Source: JBIOWF01 sp044868295 (GTDB lineage: Bacteria > Actinomycetota > Actinomycetes > Streptosporangiales > Streptosporangiaceae). From it: a stretch of 6,410 bases of DNA. The stretch is from the NCBI GenBank assembly GCA_044868295.1, contig JBIOWF010000204.1, positions 1 through 6,410 on the forward strand, in the 5' to 3' direction. The translations under genes were made by a program, and so were the position numbers. The notes under the pieces are model-generated. The model was not told the origin of the DNA. It searched no databases and worked only from the letters and a program-made list of their open reading frames with translations. Of the stretch, positions 1-5,367 are shown in pieces. How positions within the stretch are numbered: the first letter of the stretch is position 1; every line of letters starts with the position of its first letter.

Positions 1-1
1 G

Positions 2-487
2 GCCGCCCAGGAGCTCACCGACCGGGTCGTCGGCGCGGTACGCGAACCGGTGCTCGCCGCCCTGCTGCTCGGCAAGTCGGCCGAGGCCGCCGAACGCGGC
101 GTCGAGCTGTCGATCAGCCAGGACAGCGACCTCGACGACCACATGGGCCTGGACGAACGCGACCTGGTGACGATCCTGGGCAACCTGATCGACAACGCGG
201 TGGAGGCCGCCATGTCCGGAGTCCCGCCCGCACGCGTGGACGTCCACCTGCGCTCCGACGGCGGCACATGCGTCATCCGCGTCGCCGACAGCGGGCCCGG
301 CCTCCATCCGGCCGACGTGATCGAGGCCTTCCAGCGCGGCTGGAGCACCAAGGGCAGCGGACGCGGCCTCGGCCTGGCCATCGTCGCCCAGGCCGTCCGC
401 CGCCTGGGCGGCGCGATCGAGGTCGGCCACGACCGAGGAGCCGTGTTCGTCGTACGGCTCCCGCTGCGAGCGGGGTCGCCGACATGA
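2..487 (+). CDS. Sensor histidine kinase, CitA/DcuS type, C-terminal fragment
   Basis: Only the last 161 residues are visible; the reading frame is open from the window edge, so the sensor domain, membrane helices and the phosphorylated histidine lie outside. The visible part is a HATPase_c ATP-binding domain: N box G-N-L-I-D-N-A-V-E-A-A (bases 179-211), G1 box D-S-G-P-G-L (287-304) and G2 box K-G-S-G-R-G-L-G-L (350-376). The preceding segment, with P-V-L-A-A-L-L-L-G-K and then A-A-E-R-G-V-E-L, is typical of the CitA/DcuS family of membrane kinases that sense citrate or C4-dicarboxylates. By family knowledge it would autophosphorylate and pass phosphate to the next gene's product. The stop codon overlaps the start of the response regulator (ATGA), indicating one operon. 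The ligand cannot be inferred without the sensor domain. Confidence 0.93.
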   Translation, partial: AAQELTDRVVGAVREPVLAALLLGKSAEAAERGVELSISQDSDLDDHMGLDERDLVTILGNLIDNAVEAAMSGVPPARVDVHLRSDGGTCVIRVADSGPGLHPADVIEAFQRGWSTKGSGRGLGLAIVAQAVRRLGGAIEVGHDRGAVFVVRLPLRAGSPT

Positions 488-1179
488 TCACCGTGCTCGT
501 CGTGGAGGACGAGGAGATCACCGCTGAGGCGAACCGCGTCTTCGTGCAGAGGGTGCCCGGCTTCGAGGTCGTCGGGGTGGTCCGCTCCGGCGGAGAGGCG
601 TTGCGGTTCCTCCGGCAGCGTCCCGTCGATCTCATCCTGCTGGACCTCTACCTGCCTGACATGCACGGGCTGGAAGTGTGCCGCACGCTGCGTGGCGCGG
701 GCATCCTGTGCGACGTCATAATGATCACTTCGGCCCGGGACCTGTCGGTCGTGCGGCAGGCGGTCTCCGTCGGAGTGGCGCACTACCTGCTCAAGCCGTT
801 CACGTTCGCCGCGTTGAGCGAGAAGCTGCGGCAATACGCCCAGTTCCGGTCGTCCGTGGACGTGTCCGGTGAGGTGAGCGGCCAGGGCGAGGTCGACAGC
901 GCCTTCGCGGCGCTGCGCGGGCCCGCCCGGTCACACCTGCCCAAGGGGATGACCCAGGCCACTCTGGAGGTGGTCGTGGGCGAGCTCCGGAAGGCTCCCG
1001 AAGGTCTGTCGGCGCAGGCCGTCGGTACGGCGATCGGAGTGTCCCGGGTTACGGCACGGCGCTATCTGGAGTACCTCACCGACACGGGGACGGCCCGCCG
1101 GGTGCCGCAGTACGGCGGAGTCGGGCGGCCGGAACTGCTCTATCGGATCGCCCCCGATCGGATGCGCCAAGAGCCGTGA
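484..1179 (+). CDS. Response regulator, CitB/DcuR type
   Basis: A 231-residue two-domain transcription factor. The receiver domain covers about residues 3-120, with acidic pocket E8/D9, phosphoacceptor D54 in L-L-D-L-Y-L-P-D, switch T82 in M-I-T-S-A-R-D and conserved K104 in L-L-K-P-F. A linker and a C-terminal winged-helix/HTH region follow, with the recognition segment at about 174-198 (G-L-S-A-Q-A-V-G through V-S-R-V-T-A-R-R-Y-L-E-Y-L). This layout and the F-x-x-L-x-x-K-L after K104 are those of the CitB/DcuR family. The ATG at 484 is chosen because it overlaps the kinase stop as ATGA and begins exactly at the conserved first beta strand; the frame stays open upstream, but that sequence is the kinase gene. 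Its stop overlaps the following gene as GTGA. Target genes are not visible; this family usually controls carboxylate transport or metabolism. Confidence 0.95.
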   Translation: MITVLVVEDEEITAEANRVFVQRVPGFEVVGVVRSGGEALRFLRQRPVDLILLDLYLPDMHGLEVCRTLRGAGILCDVIMITSARDLSVVRQAVSVGVAHYLLKPFTFAALSEKLRQYAQFRSSVDVSGEVSGQGEVDSAFAALRGPARSHLPKGMTQATLEVVVGELRKAPEGLSAQAVGTAIGVSRVTARRYLEYLTDTGTARRVPQYGGVGRPELLYRIAPDRMRQEP

Positions 1180-1718
1180 GCGATCGAAGCGGCGAGATCG
1201 CCGCGTGGTTGCGGGGCCGGCCCGCCCGCGCGGGCGGCACGCGCGTCCTCGCGGTCGAGGGGCGGTCCGGATCGGGCAAGTCCACGCTGGCCGCCGAGAT
1301 CGCCGCGGAGCTGGCCGCGCCCATGATCCGGATGGATGACCTCTATCCGGGCTGGGACGGCCTGCTCGGCGGAGTGGACGCCCTCCTGGAGTGGGTGCTC
1401 CGGCCGCTCAGCGCGTACCGGACCGCGCGCTGGCGGCGCTTCGACTGGGAGCGGGACGAGTACGCGGAATGGCACGACGTGCCTCCCACGGATGCGCTCG
1501 TCGTCGAAGGCGTCGGCTCCGGCGCGCGGGCCGCCGGCCCGTTCCTGAGCGGCCTGATCTGGGTGGAGGCGGCCGAAGAGACACGTAAGGCCCGCGCGCT
1601 GGCACGGGACGGCGACGTCTACGCCCCGCACTGGGACCGCTGGGCGGACCAGGAAGAGCGCTTCTACGCCGTGCAGGACGTCTCTGCCCGCGCGGATCTG
1701 ACGATCGTCACGGACTGA
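1176..1718 (+). CDS. Small P-loop NTPase, uridine-kinase-like
   Basis: A 180-residue soluble protein. It has a textbook Walker A, G-R-S-G-S-G-K-S-T at residues 29-37, after a beta strand (V-L-A-V-E). D54-D55-L-Y follows, matching the D-D-F-Y substrate-site motif of the uridine kinase/phosphoribulokinase group. A Walker B-like strand ends in V-V-E-G-V-G (109-114), and there is a LID-like basic segment at about 136-145. It is best described as a nucleoside/nucleotide kinase-like protein; the true substrate is unknown. Close relatives in actinomycetes are usually annotated only as ATP-binding or hypothetical proteins. The GTG start at 1176 overlaps the regulator stop (GTGA), which argues for translational coupling and for this start. 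Tryptophans are frequent (eight). Whether it takes part in signalling or is a passenger of the operon cannot be decided here. Confidence 0.85.
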   Translation: MSDRSGEIAAWLRGRPARAGGTRVLAVEGRSGSGKSTLAAEIAAELAAPMIRMDDLYPGWDGLLGGVDALLEWVLRPLSAYRTARWRRFDWERDEYAEWHDVPPTDALVVEGVGSGARAAGPFLSGLIWVEAAEETRKARALARDGDVYAPHWDRWADQEERFYAVQDVSARADLTIVTD

Positions 1719-1756
1719 GACCGCACAACGCCGTGCCTGTGCGTCGCCGGGGTCTC
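1717..1756. terminator. Bulged stem-loop between convergent genes
   Basis: The 50-bp gap between the convergent P-loop NTPase and membrane-protein genes can fold: GAGACC (1717-1722) pairs with GGTCTC (1751-1756), and GCACA (1723-1727) pairs with TGTGC (1738-1742), leaving an eight-base bulge on the right side. There is no T-run on either side. It could serve as a terminator for both directions, as actinomycete terminators often lack a U-tract, but this rests only on position and base pairing. Confidence 0.35.
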
Positions 1757-1768
1757 GAACCGAACGCT

Positions 1769-2062
1769 TCACACGCCCGCGCGGGACGGCCTGCGAAGGG
1801 TTTCCTCGCGCTGCTCGCGTTGCCACTCGGAGATCTCCGGCTGCTCCGCGTGCGTCTCCTCGATCCGGAGGGCGACGCCCAGCGCGAAGAAGGTGGGCGC
1901 CCACTCCCCGATGAACAGACCCCACCGGTCCGCCCGGTCCTTGCCCGCGGGCTCGAAGTTCCTGGACAGGAACCATGAGGCTATTGACAGGCCGATCGAG
2001 GCGACTCCCGCCGCGTACATCGCGCCGGAGCGTAGCCCCATCCTGTGGAGTTTGCTGATCAT
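1769..2062 (-). CDS. Small two-helix membrane protein, unknown function
   Basis: A 97-residue protein with two hydrophobic segments, about residues 12-32 (Y-A-A-G-V-A-S-I-G-L-S-I-A-S-W-F-L) and 47-66 (W-G-L-F-I-G-E-W-A-P-T-F-F-A-L-G-V-A-L). A short charged loop rich in D/R/K separates them, and a highly charged Glu/Arg/Gln tail follows. Small proteins with an F-I-G-x-W-A-P-T-F-F-A-L-G second helix are common in actinomycetes and remain uncharacterised. The ATG at 2062 is supported by a strong Shine-Dalgarno (AGGGGGA on the minus strand, 2074-2068) five bases upstream; another ATG five bases earlier is followed at once by a stop. The gene stands alone, convergent with the two-component operon. 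No catalytic motif is seen. Confidence 0.82.
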   Translation of the reverse strand: MISKLHRMGLRSGAMYAAGVASIGLSIASWFLSRNFEPAGKDRADRWGLFIGEWAPTFFALGVALRIEETHAEQPEISEWQREQREETLRRPSRAGV

Positions 2063-2127
2063 TTCATCCCCCTGATGGTGATTTCTCCCTCTTAGCGCTA
2101 CCCGCCGTTCCGGGTCGTAACCGAGAC

Positions 2128-2299
2128 ACGAGGTCGATCACTATTGGGGGCGATCACTCTGCGCGATCGATCGGTCCGCCGGGTCGAGCGGTCCGCGAGG
2201 TCGGCCTGCGAGATCGGTTCACGAGATCGGTCAGCGAGGTCAGCCTGCGAGGCCAAGCCTGCGAGATCGGCCTGCGAGTTCGATCAACGAGGTGGATCA
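2128..2299. repeat. Degenerate 13-bp tandem repeat array
   Basis: Eight nearly contiguous units with consensus GCGAGRTCGGCCT (plus strand) occupy 2195-2299. They start at 2195, 2208, 2221, 2234, 2247 (a 14-bp unit), 2261, 2274 and 2287. The last, ACGAGGTGGATCA, includes the complement of the pfkB stop codon. An outlying copy, ACGAGGTCGATCA, lies at 2128-2140 and differs from the last unit at one base; the DNA between (2141-2194) is rich in GATC/CGATC but no longer in clean register. The array occupies most of the non-coding space downstream of the kinase gene and upstream of the membrane-protein gene. Its function is unknown: decayed tandem duplication, protein-binding array, or part of a 3' untranslated region. 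Confidence 0.8.
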
Positions 2300-3202
2300 G
2301 TAGAGCGCGAGCGCGTCCACCTCCGCGCCCAACGGAGGCGCGGCGCCCGCGCGCGTGCAGGTGAGCGCGGCCGCCCCGACGGCGTAGCGGAGGGCGGATA
2401 CCAGGGGGAGGCCACGCTCGATGCTGGCATGGAGGAAGGCGCCCGTGAACGTGTCGCCCGCGCCCACCGTGTCGACGACCTTGACGGTCAGGCCGCTCGT
2501 CTCCACGGGAGGTCCGTCCGCGACCAGGGCCACGGCCCCCGCCGAGCCCTTCGTGACGAGGACGAGGTCGAGCAGGTGGTCGCTGAGCCACGCCTGTGCC
2601 GAGTCCAGCGGATCGGCGTCCGGATACAGCCAGCGGAGATCGTCGTCGCTGGCCTTGACGATGTGGGCCACCTCAAGCCAGGCCTCGACGTTCCGCCGGT
2701 ACACCTCACGGTCGGGGATCAGGGCGGGCCGCACGTTGACGTCGTAGACCACCGTGGCGTCCTGCCGGTGCCGGGCCGCCCAGGCGCGCAGGATCGCGGC
2801 ACCGGGCGGTACGACCGAGGCGAGCGACCCGAAGTGCAGCGCGCGCGTGCCGGGCGGCAGGGCGTCGGGCAGCTCCTCAGGGGACCACTGCCAGTCGGCC
2901 GTGTTCTCGACGTAGAACTGGTAGTCGGCCGAGCCGCGCTCGTCGAGGCCGACCACCGCCAGCGTGGTCGGCTGTGACGCGTCGACGGCGAGGCCGAGGT
3001 TCACCCCGTTCTCGGCGAGATGGGCGCGCAACCGCCGGCCGAAGCCGTCGTGCGAGAGCCTGCAGAGGAGATGGACCGGGGTGCCGAGGCGCGCGACCGC
3101 CACCGCTGTGTTGGCGGGGCCGCCTCCTGGCACGGCACGCCAGGTGCCGTCGGTTCCGGCGGGCACGAGGTCGATGAGGGCCTCGCCGCAAACGACGATC
3201 AT
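2297..3202 (-). CDS. PfkB-family sugar kinase, fructokinase-like
   Basis: A 301-residue cytoplasmic ribokinase/PfkB-fold kinase of usual length. Visible landmarks are N-terminal V-V-C-G-E-A-L-I-D-L; the sugar-binding G-G-G-P-A-N-T-A-V-A-V-A-R-L-G (26-40); D-V-N-V-R-P (154-159); T-K-G-S-A-G (217-222); and the PfkB signature D-T-V-G-A-G-D-T-F-T-G-A-F (244-256), with D250 as the expected catalytic base and G-A-G as the anion hole. It would phosphorylate a free sugar with ATP; G-E-A-L-I-D and D-V-N-x-R-P are typical of fructokinases, and the divergent fructose-type ABC transporter supports fructose. Start: ATG at 3202 with AGGAGG (minus strand, 3212-3207) four bases upstream. The product may be fructose 6- or 1-phosphate; sequence alone does not settle this, nor rule out another ketose or a ribokinase-like specificity. 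The stop codon lies inside the last 13-bp repeat unit. Confidence 0.93.
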   Translation of the reverse strand: MIVVCGEALIDLVPAGTDGTWRAVPGGGPANTAVAVARLGTPVHLLCRLSHDGFGRRLRAHLAENGVNLGLAVDASQPTTLAVVGLDERGSADYQFYVENTADWQWSPEELPDALPPGTRALHFGSLASVVPPGAAILRAWAARHRQDATVVYDVNVRPALIPDREVYRRNVEAWLEVAHIVKASDDDLRWLYPDADPLDSAQAWLSDHLLDLVLVTKGSAGAVALVADGPPVETSGLTVKVVDTVGAGDTFTGAFLHASIERGLPLVSALRYAVGAAALTCTRAGAAPPLGAEVDALALY

Positions 3203-3226
3203 TTTTCCTCCTGGTCACGTCACAGT

Positions 3227-3244
3227 TTTGCTCAAGTGAGCAAA
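3227..3244. promoter_or_regulatory. Perfect inverted repeat, probable operator
   Basis: TTTGCTCA, then AG, then TGAGCAAA: two perfect 8-bp arms around a 2-bp centre. It lies 25 bp upstream of the kinase start codon and just upstream of the TTGACA element of the transporter promoter. It is AT-richer than the surrounding DNA and differs from the AACGTT operators, so it may bind a different regulator. Its position suits a repressor site in the kinase leader or an upstream site for the transporter promoter. A small hairpin in the kinase mRNA leader is possible but would have a loop of only two bases at full pairing. Confidence 0.6.
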
Positions 3245-3250
3245 TGCCCC

Positions 3251-3280
3251 TTGACACCTCATTGTGAGCGGTTTCACTCT
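3251..3280 (+). promoter_or_regulatory. Candidate sigma-70-type promoter of transporter operon
   Basis: A perfect -35 hexamer TTGACA (3251-3256) is followed, after 18 bp, by CACTCT (3275-3280), a poor -10 that keeps only the second A and final T of TANNNT. CAATAT at 3283-3288 looks more like a -10 but is 26 bp away from TTGACA. The spacer contains GTGAGCGGTTTCAC (3264-3277), with inverted ends GTGA/TCAC and ten bases shared with the lac operator (TTGTGAGCGG). On the opposite strand, TTGAAA (3285-3280) and TGAGGT (3261-3256), 18 bp apart, could be a weak promoter for the kinase gene, overlapping this one. Confidence 0.45.
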
Positions 3281-3286
3281 TTCAAT

Positions 3287-3306
3287 ATGCGACAACGTTA
3301 GCGCAT
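3287..3306. promoter_or_regulatory. LacI-family operator, AACGTT centred
   Basis: A 20-bp near-palindrome, ATGCGNNAACGTTNNCGCAT, with 16 of 20 positions symmetric and the central CpG that LacI-family repressors favour. It lies just downstream of the promoter elements and 34 bp before the transporter start codon, a position suited to repression. The LacI-type regulator encoded at the end of the transporter operon is the natural candidate to bind it; that assignment is inference. Confidence 0.65.
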
Positions 3307-3321
3307 GACAACGATGGCGCA
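3307..3321. promoter_or_regulatory. Second, partial copy of the operator
   Basis: GACAACGATGGCGCA matches GACAACGTTAGCGCA of the upstream operator (3291-3305) at 13 of 15 bases, exactly 16 bp further on. Its centre is CGAT rather than CGTT, so the symmetry is weaker. It would be a lower-affinity site bound next to the first, ending a few bases before the ribosome binding site of the lipoprotein gene. Confidence 0.5.
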
Positions 3322-3327
3322 ATATAC

Positions 3328-3333
3328 AAGGAG
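3328..3333 (+). promoter_or_regulatory. Ribosome binding site of the sugar-binding lipoprotein
   Basis: AAGGAG ends six bases before the ATG at 3340, fixing that start. The first seven codons of the gene are unusually AT-rich for this DNA (CTT TTT, CAT CGT), which should keep the initiation region unstructured. Confidence 0.75.
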
Positions 3334-3339
3334 ACGCGG

Positions 3340-4377
3340 ATGCTTTTTACCCATCGTAAGCCGCTGGGCCTCGTCGCCCTCGCCGCGGCCGCACTGGTGC
3401 TCACCGCCTGCGGCGGATCGAACCAGTCCACGACCTCCTCGCCGACTTCGGAGGGCGTCAAGGTGGGGCTGATCACCAAGACCGAGACCAACCCGTTCTT
3501 CGTGAAGATGAAGGAGGGCGCCGAGAAGGAGGCCGCCGCCCAGGGCGCCACACTCATGACGGCGGCGGGCAAGTTCGACGGGGACAACGCGAGCCAGGTC
3601 ACCGCGATCGAGAACATGGTCGCCGCGGGGGTCAAAGGCATCCTGATCACGCCCAACGACACCAAGGCCATCATTCCGTCCGTGGAGAAGGCCCGCGCCA
3701 AGGGCGTACTGGTCATCGCGCTGGACACGCCCACCGACCCGCAGACCGCGGTGGACGCCCTGTTCGCGACGAACAACTTCCAGGCGGGTGTGCTGATCGG
3801 GAAGTACGCGGCCGCCGCCATGGCGGGCAAACCTGCCAAGATCGCGACTCTGGACCTGGCGCCAGGTGTCACCGTCGGCGTTCTGCGGCACAATGGTTTC
3901 CTGTCCGGATTCGGGGTTCAGGGCATCGACGAGAGCGCCAAGGACCAGGCCACCGCCCCGTCCGTCGTGTGCAGTCTCGACACGGCCGGTGACCAGGCCA
4001 AGGGCCAGACGGCGATGGAGAACTGCCTGCAGAAGGACCCGGGCGTCAACCTGGTCTACACGATCAACGAGCCCGCGGCGCTGGGCGCGTACACCGCGTT
4101 GAAGGCGGCGGGCAAGGAGAAGAGCGTCATGATCGTCTCCGTTGACGGCGGCTGCACCGGTGTCAAGGCGGTCCAGGAGGGTAAGATCGCCGCGACCTCG
4201 CAGCAGTATCCGCTCAAGATGGCGTCGCAGGGCGTCGACGCGGTCGTGAAATACGCCAAGACCGGCACCAAGCCGTCCGGCTACACCGACACGGGCGTCA
4301 CCCTCATCACCGGCACGCCGGTGAGCGGTGTGGATTCCAAGGATGTCCAGTACGGCCTGGCGAACTGCTGGGGCTGA
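3340..4377 (+). CDS. frcB: Sugar ABC transporter substrate-binding lipoprotein, FrcB type
   Basis: A 345-residue extracytoplasmic sugar receptor. Residues 1-24 form a lipoprotein signal: basic H-R-K, a hydrophobic stretch, and lipobox L-T-A-C with C24 as the lipidated cysteine. A Ser/Thr-rich linker (25-38) leads into a Periplasmic_binding_4 (ribose-type) domain from about residue 41. It begins V-G-L-I-T-K-T-E-T-N-P-F-F, continues with the strand I-L-I-T-P-N-D (101-107), and has likely sugar-contact residues in T-I-N-E-P-A-A (241-247), V-D-G-G-C (268-272) and T-S-Q-Q-Y-P (286-291). The C-terminal C-W-G together with V-D-G-G-C and S-Q-Q-Y-P recall FrcB, the fructose receptor of rhizobial frcBCA; C211, C229, C272 and C343 could form disulfides. 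It is the first gene of the operon, three bases before the permease. Fructose is the favoured ligand because of family resemblance and the divergent fructokinase-like gene; other pentoses or hexoses remain possible. Confidence 0.92.
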   Translation: MLFTHRKPLGLVALAAAALVLTACGGSNQSTTSSPTSEGVKVGLITKTETNPFFVKMKEGAEKEAAAQGATLMTAAGKFDGDNASQVTAIENMVAAGVKGILITPNDTKAIIPSVEKARAKGVLVIALDTPTDPQTAVDALFATNNFQAGVLIGKYAAAAMAGKPAKIATLDLAPGVTVGVLRHNGFLSGFGVQGIDESAKDQATAPSVVCSLDTAGDQAKGQTAMENCLQKDPGVNLVYTINEPAALGAYTALKAAGKEKSVMIVSVDGGCTGVKAVQEGKIAATSQQYPLKMASQGVDAVVKYAKTGTKPSGYTDTGVTLITGTPVSGVDSKDVQYGLANCWG

Positions 4378-4380
4378 GAG

Positions 4381-5367
4381 ATGACGACCTCGGTGTCCGA
4401 AACCCAGGCGCAATCGCTGAAGCGCTGGCTGGCCAGCGGATCCATCCTGGGTCCGCTGGCGGCCCTGATCCTCGCCTGCGTGTTCTTCGCCCTCAAGAGC
4501 GACCGCTTCCTGACCGGCGGCAACTTCTCGCTCATCATCCAGCAGGTCATGGTCGTCGGCACCCTGGCCATCGGCCAGACGCTGATCATCTTGACCGCCG
4601 GCATCGACCTGTCCAACGGCGCGATCATGGCGTTCGGCACGATCGTGATGACCAAGCTGGCGGTCGACGCGGGTGTGTCGCCGATTCTCGCCATCCTGGC
4701 GGGTTTCGTCGTGTGCATGGCGTTCGGCCTGGCCAACGGCCTGCTGGTGACCCGGGTGCCGCTACCGCCGTTCATCGTGACGCTGGGCATGCTGAACATC
4801 GCGTTCGCGCTGACCCACATCTACTCCGAAGAGCAGACCATCACCGGCCTGCCGCCCGCGCTCACCGCGCTGGGCGACACCTTCTCGGTGGGCGGCACCG
4901 ACGTGACCTATGGGTCGGTCGTGGCGATCCTGCTGTTCCTGTTGTTCGCCTACCTGCTCAGCCAGACCGCCTGGGGGCGGCACGTCTACGCGGTGGGCAA
5001 CAACAAGGAGGCCGCCCGGCTGACCGGTATCCGCGTCAACCGCGTCCTGCTCGGCGTGTACGTCGTCGCGGGTCTGGTGTACGGCATCGCGGGCCTGCTG
5101 CTGGTGGCCCGGACCGGGGTCGGTGACCCGCAGGCGGGCCAGACCGACAACCTCGACAGCATCACCGCGGTCGTGCTGGGCGGGACCAGCCTGTTCGGCG
5201 GCCGTGGAAACGTGCTCGGGACGCTGATCGGCGCCCTGATCGTGGGAGTCATCCGCAACGGCCTGCAGCTCATCGGCGTGCCGTCGATCTACCAGATCCT
5301 CATCACCGGTGTCCTGGTGATTCTCGCGGTCACCGTGGACCAGCTGTCTAGAAGGAGGACAAGGTGA
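4381..5367 (+). CDS. frcC: Sugar ABC transporter permease, FrcC/RbsC type
   Basis: A 328-residue integral membrane protein of the BPD_transp_2 family (CUT2 sugar importers). Hydrophobic segments are seen at about 22-38, 51-72, 80-94, 101-124, 129-147, 177-195, 222-244, 260-297 (probably more than one helix) and 303-320. Family motifs are G-I-D-L-S-N-G-A (74-81), the cytoplasmic loop G-N-N-K-E-A-A-R-L-T-G-I (206-217), which should touch the ATPase, and L-G-G-T-S-L-F-G-G-R-G (266-276). It probably works as a homodimer forming the channel through the cytoplasmic membrane. The start codon follows the receptor stop by three bases without a strong Shine-Dalgarno, suggesting translational coupling; the stop overlaps the ATPase GTG start. 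The protein ends in a basic S-R-R-R-T-R tail, and the AAGGAGG for the next gene lies within its last codons. Confidence 0.95.
   Translation: MTTSVSETQAQSLKRWLASGSILGPLAALILACVFFALKSDRFLTGGNFSLIIQQVMVVGTLAIGQTLIILTAGIDLSNGAIMAFGTIVMTKLAVDAGVSPILAILAGFVVCMAFGLANGLLVTRVPLPPFIVTLGMLNIAFALTHIYSEEQTITGLPPALTALGDTFSVGGTDVTYGSVVAILLFLLFAYLLSQTAWGRHVYAVGNNKEAARLTGIRVNRVLLGVYVVAGLVYGIAGLLLVARTGVGDPQAGQTDNLDSITAVVLGGTSLFGGRGNVLGTLIGALIVGVIRNGLQLIGVPSIYQILITGVLVILAVTVDQLSRRRTR
5352..5358 (+). promoter_or_regulatory. Ribosome binding site of the ABC ATPase
   Basis: AAGGAGG inside the 3' end of the permease gene, five bases before the GTG at 5364. It supports this start rather than the ATG four codons later (5376). 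Confidence 0.75.

Noticed and set aside
1750..1765. GGTTCGAGACC on the minus strand resembling a tRNA T-loop
   Set aside because: The flanking bases do not form a five-pair T-stem, and no acceptor, D or anticodon arm can be assembled around it.
1140..1976. A 278-codon minus-strand frame opposite the P-loop NTPase
   Set aside because: It overlaps a plus-strand gene with a canonical Walker A and runs through two better supported genes; its composition is typical of a GC-rich shadow frame.
2089..2120. Possible promoter of the small membrane protein (minus-strand TTACGA and CTAAGA, and the TAGCGCTA palindrome)
   Set aside because: Spacing is 19 bp and both hexamers are weak, so I could not support a promoter call.
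2195..2299. Repeat array considered as a CRISPR
   Set aside because: The units are 13 bp, adjacent with no spacers, and degenerate; no cas genes are present.
2144..2977. A 277-codon plus-strand frame crossing the repeats and the kinase gene
   Set aside because: It is antisense to a convincing PfkB kinase, and its start consists of Arg/Ser/Ala/Cys repeats generated by the 13-bp array.
3298..4413. A 371-codon open frame on the minus strand opposite the receptor gene, and shorter antisense frames along the other genes
   Set aside because: The plus-strand gene has clear family motifs, signal peptide and ribosome binding site. The antisense frame is a by-product of G/C third positions and encodes Arg/Gly/Leu-rich sequence without recognisable motifs.
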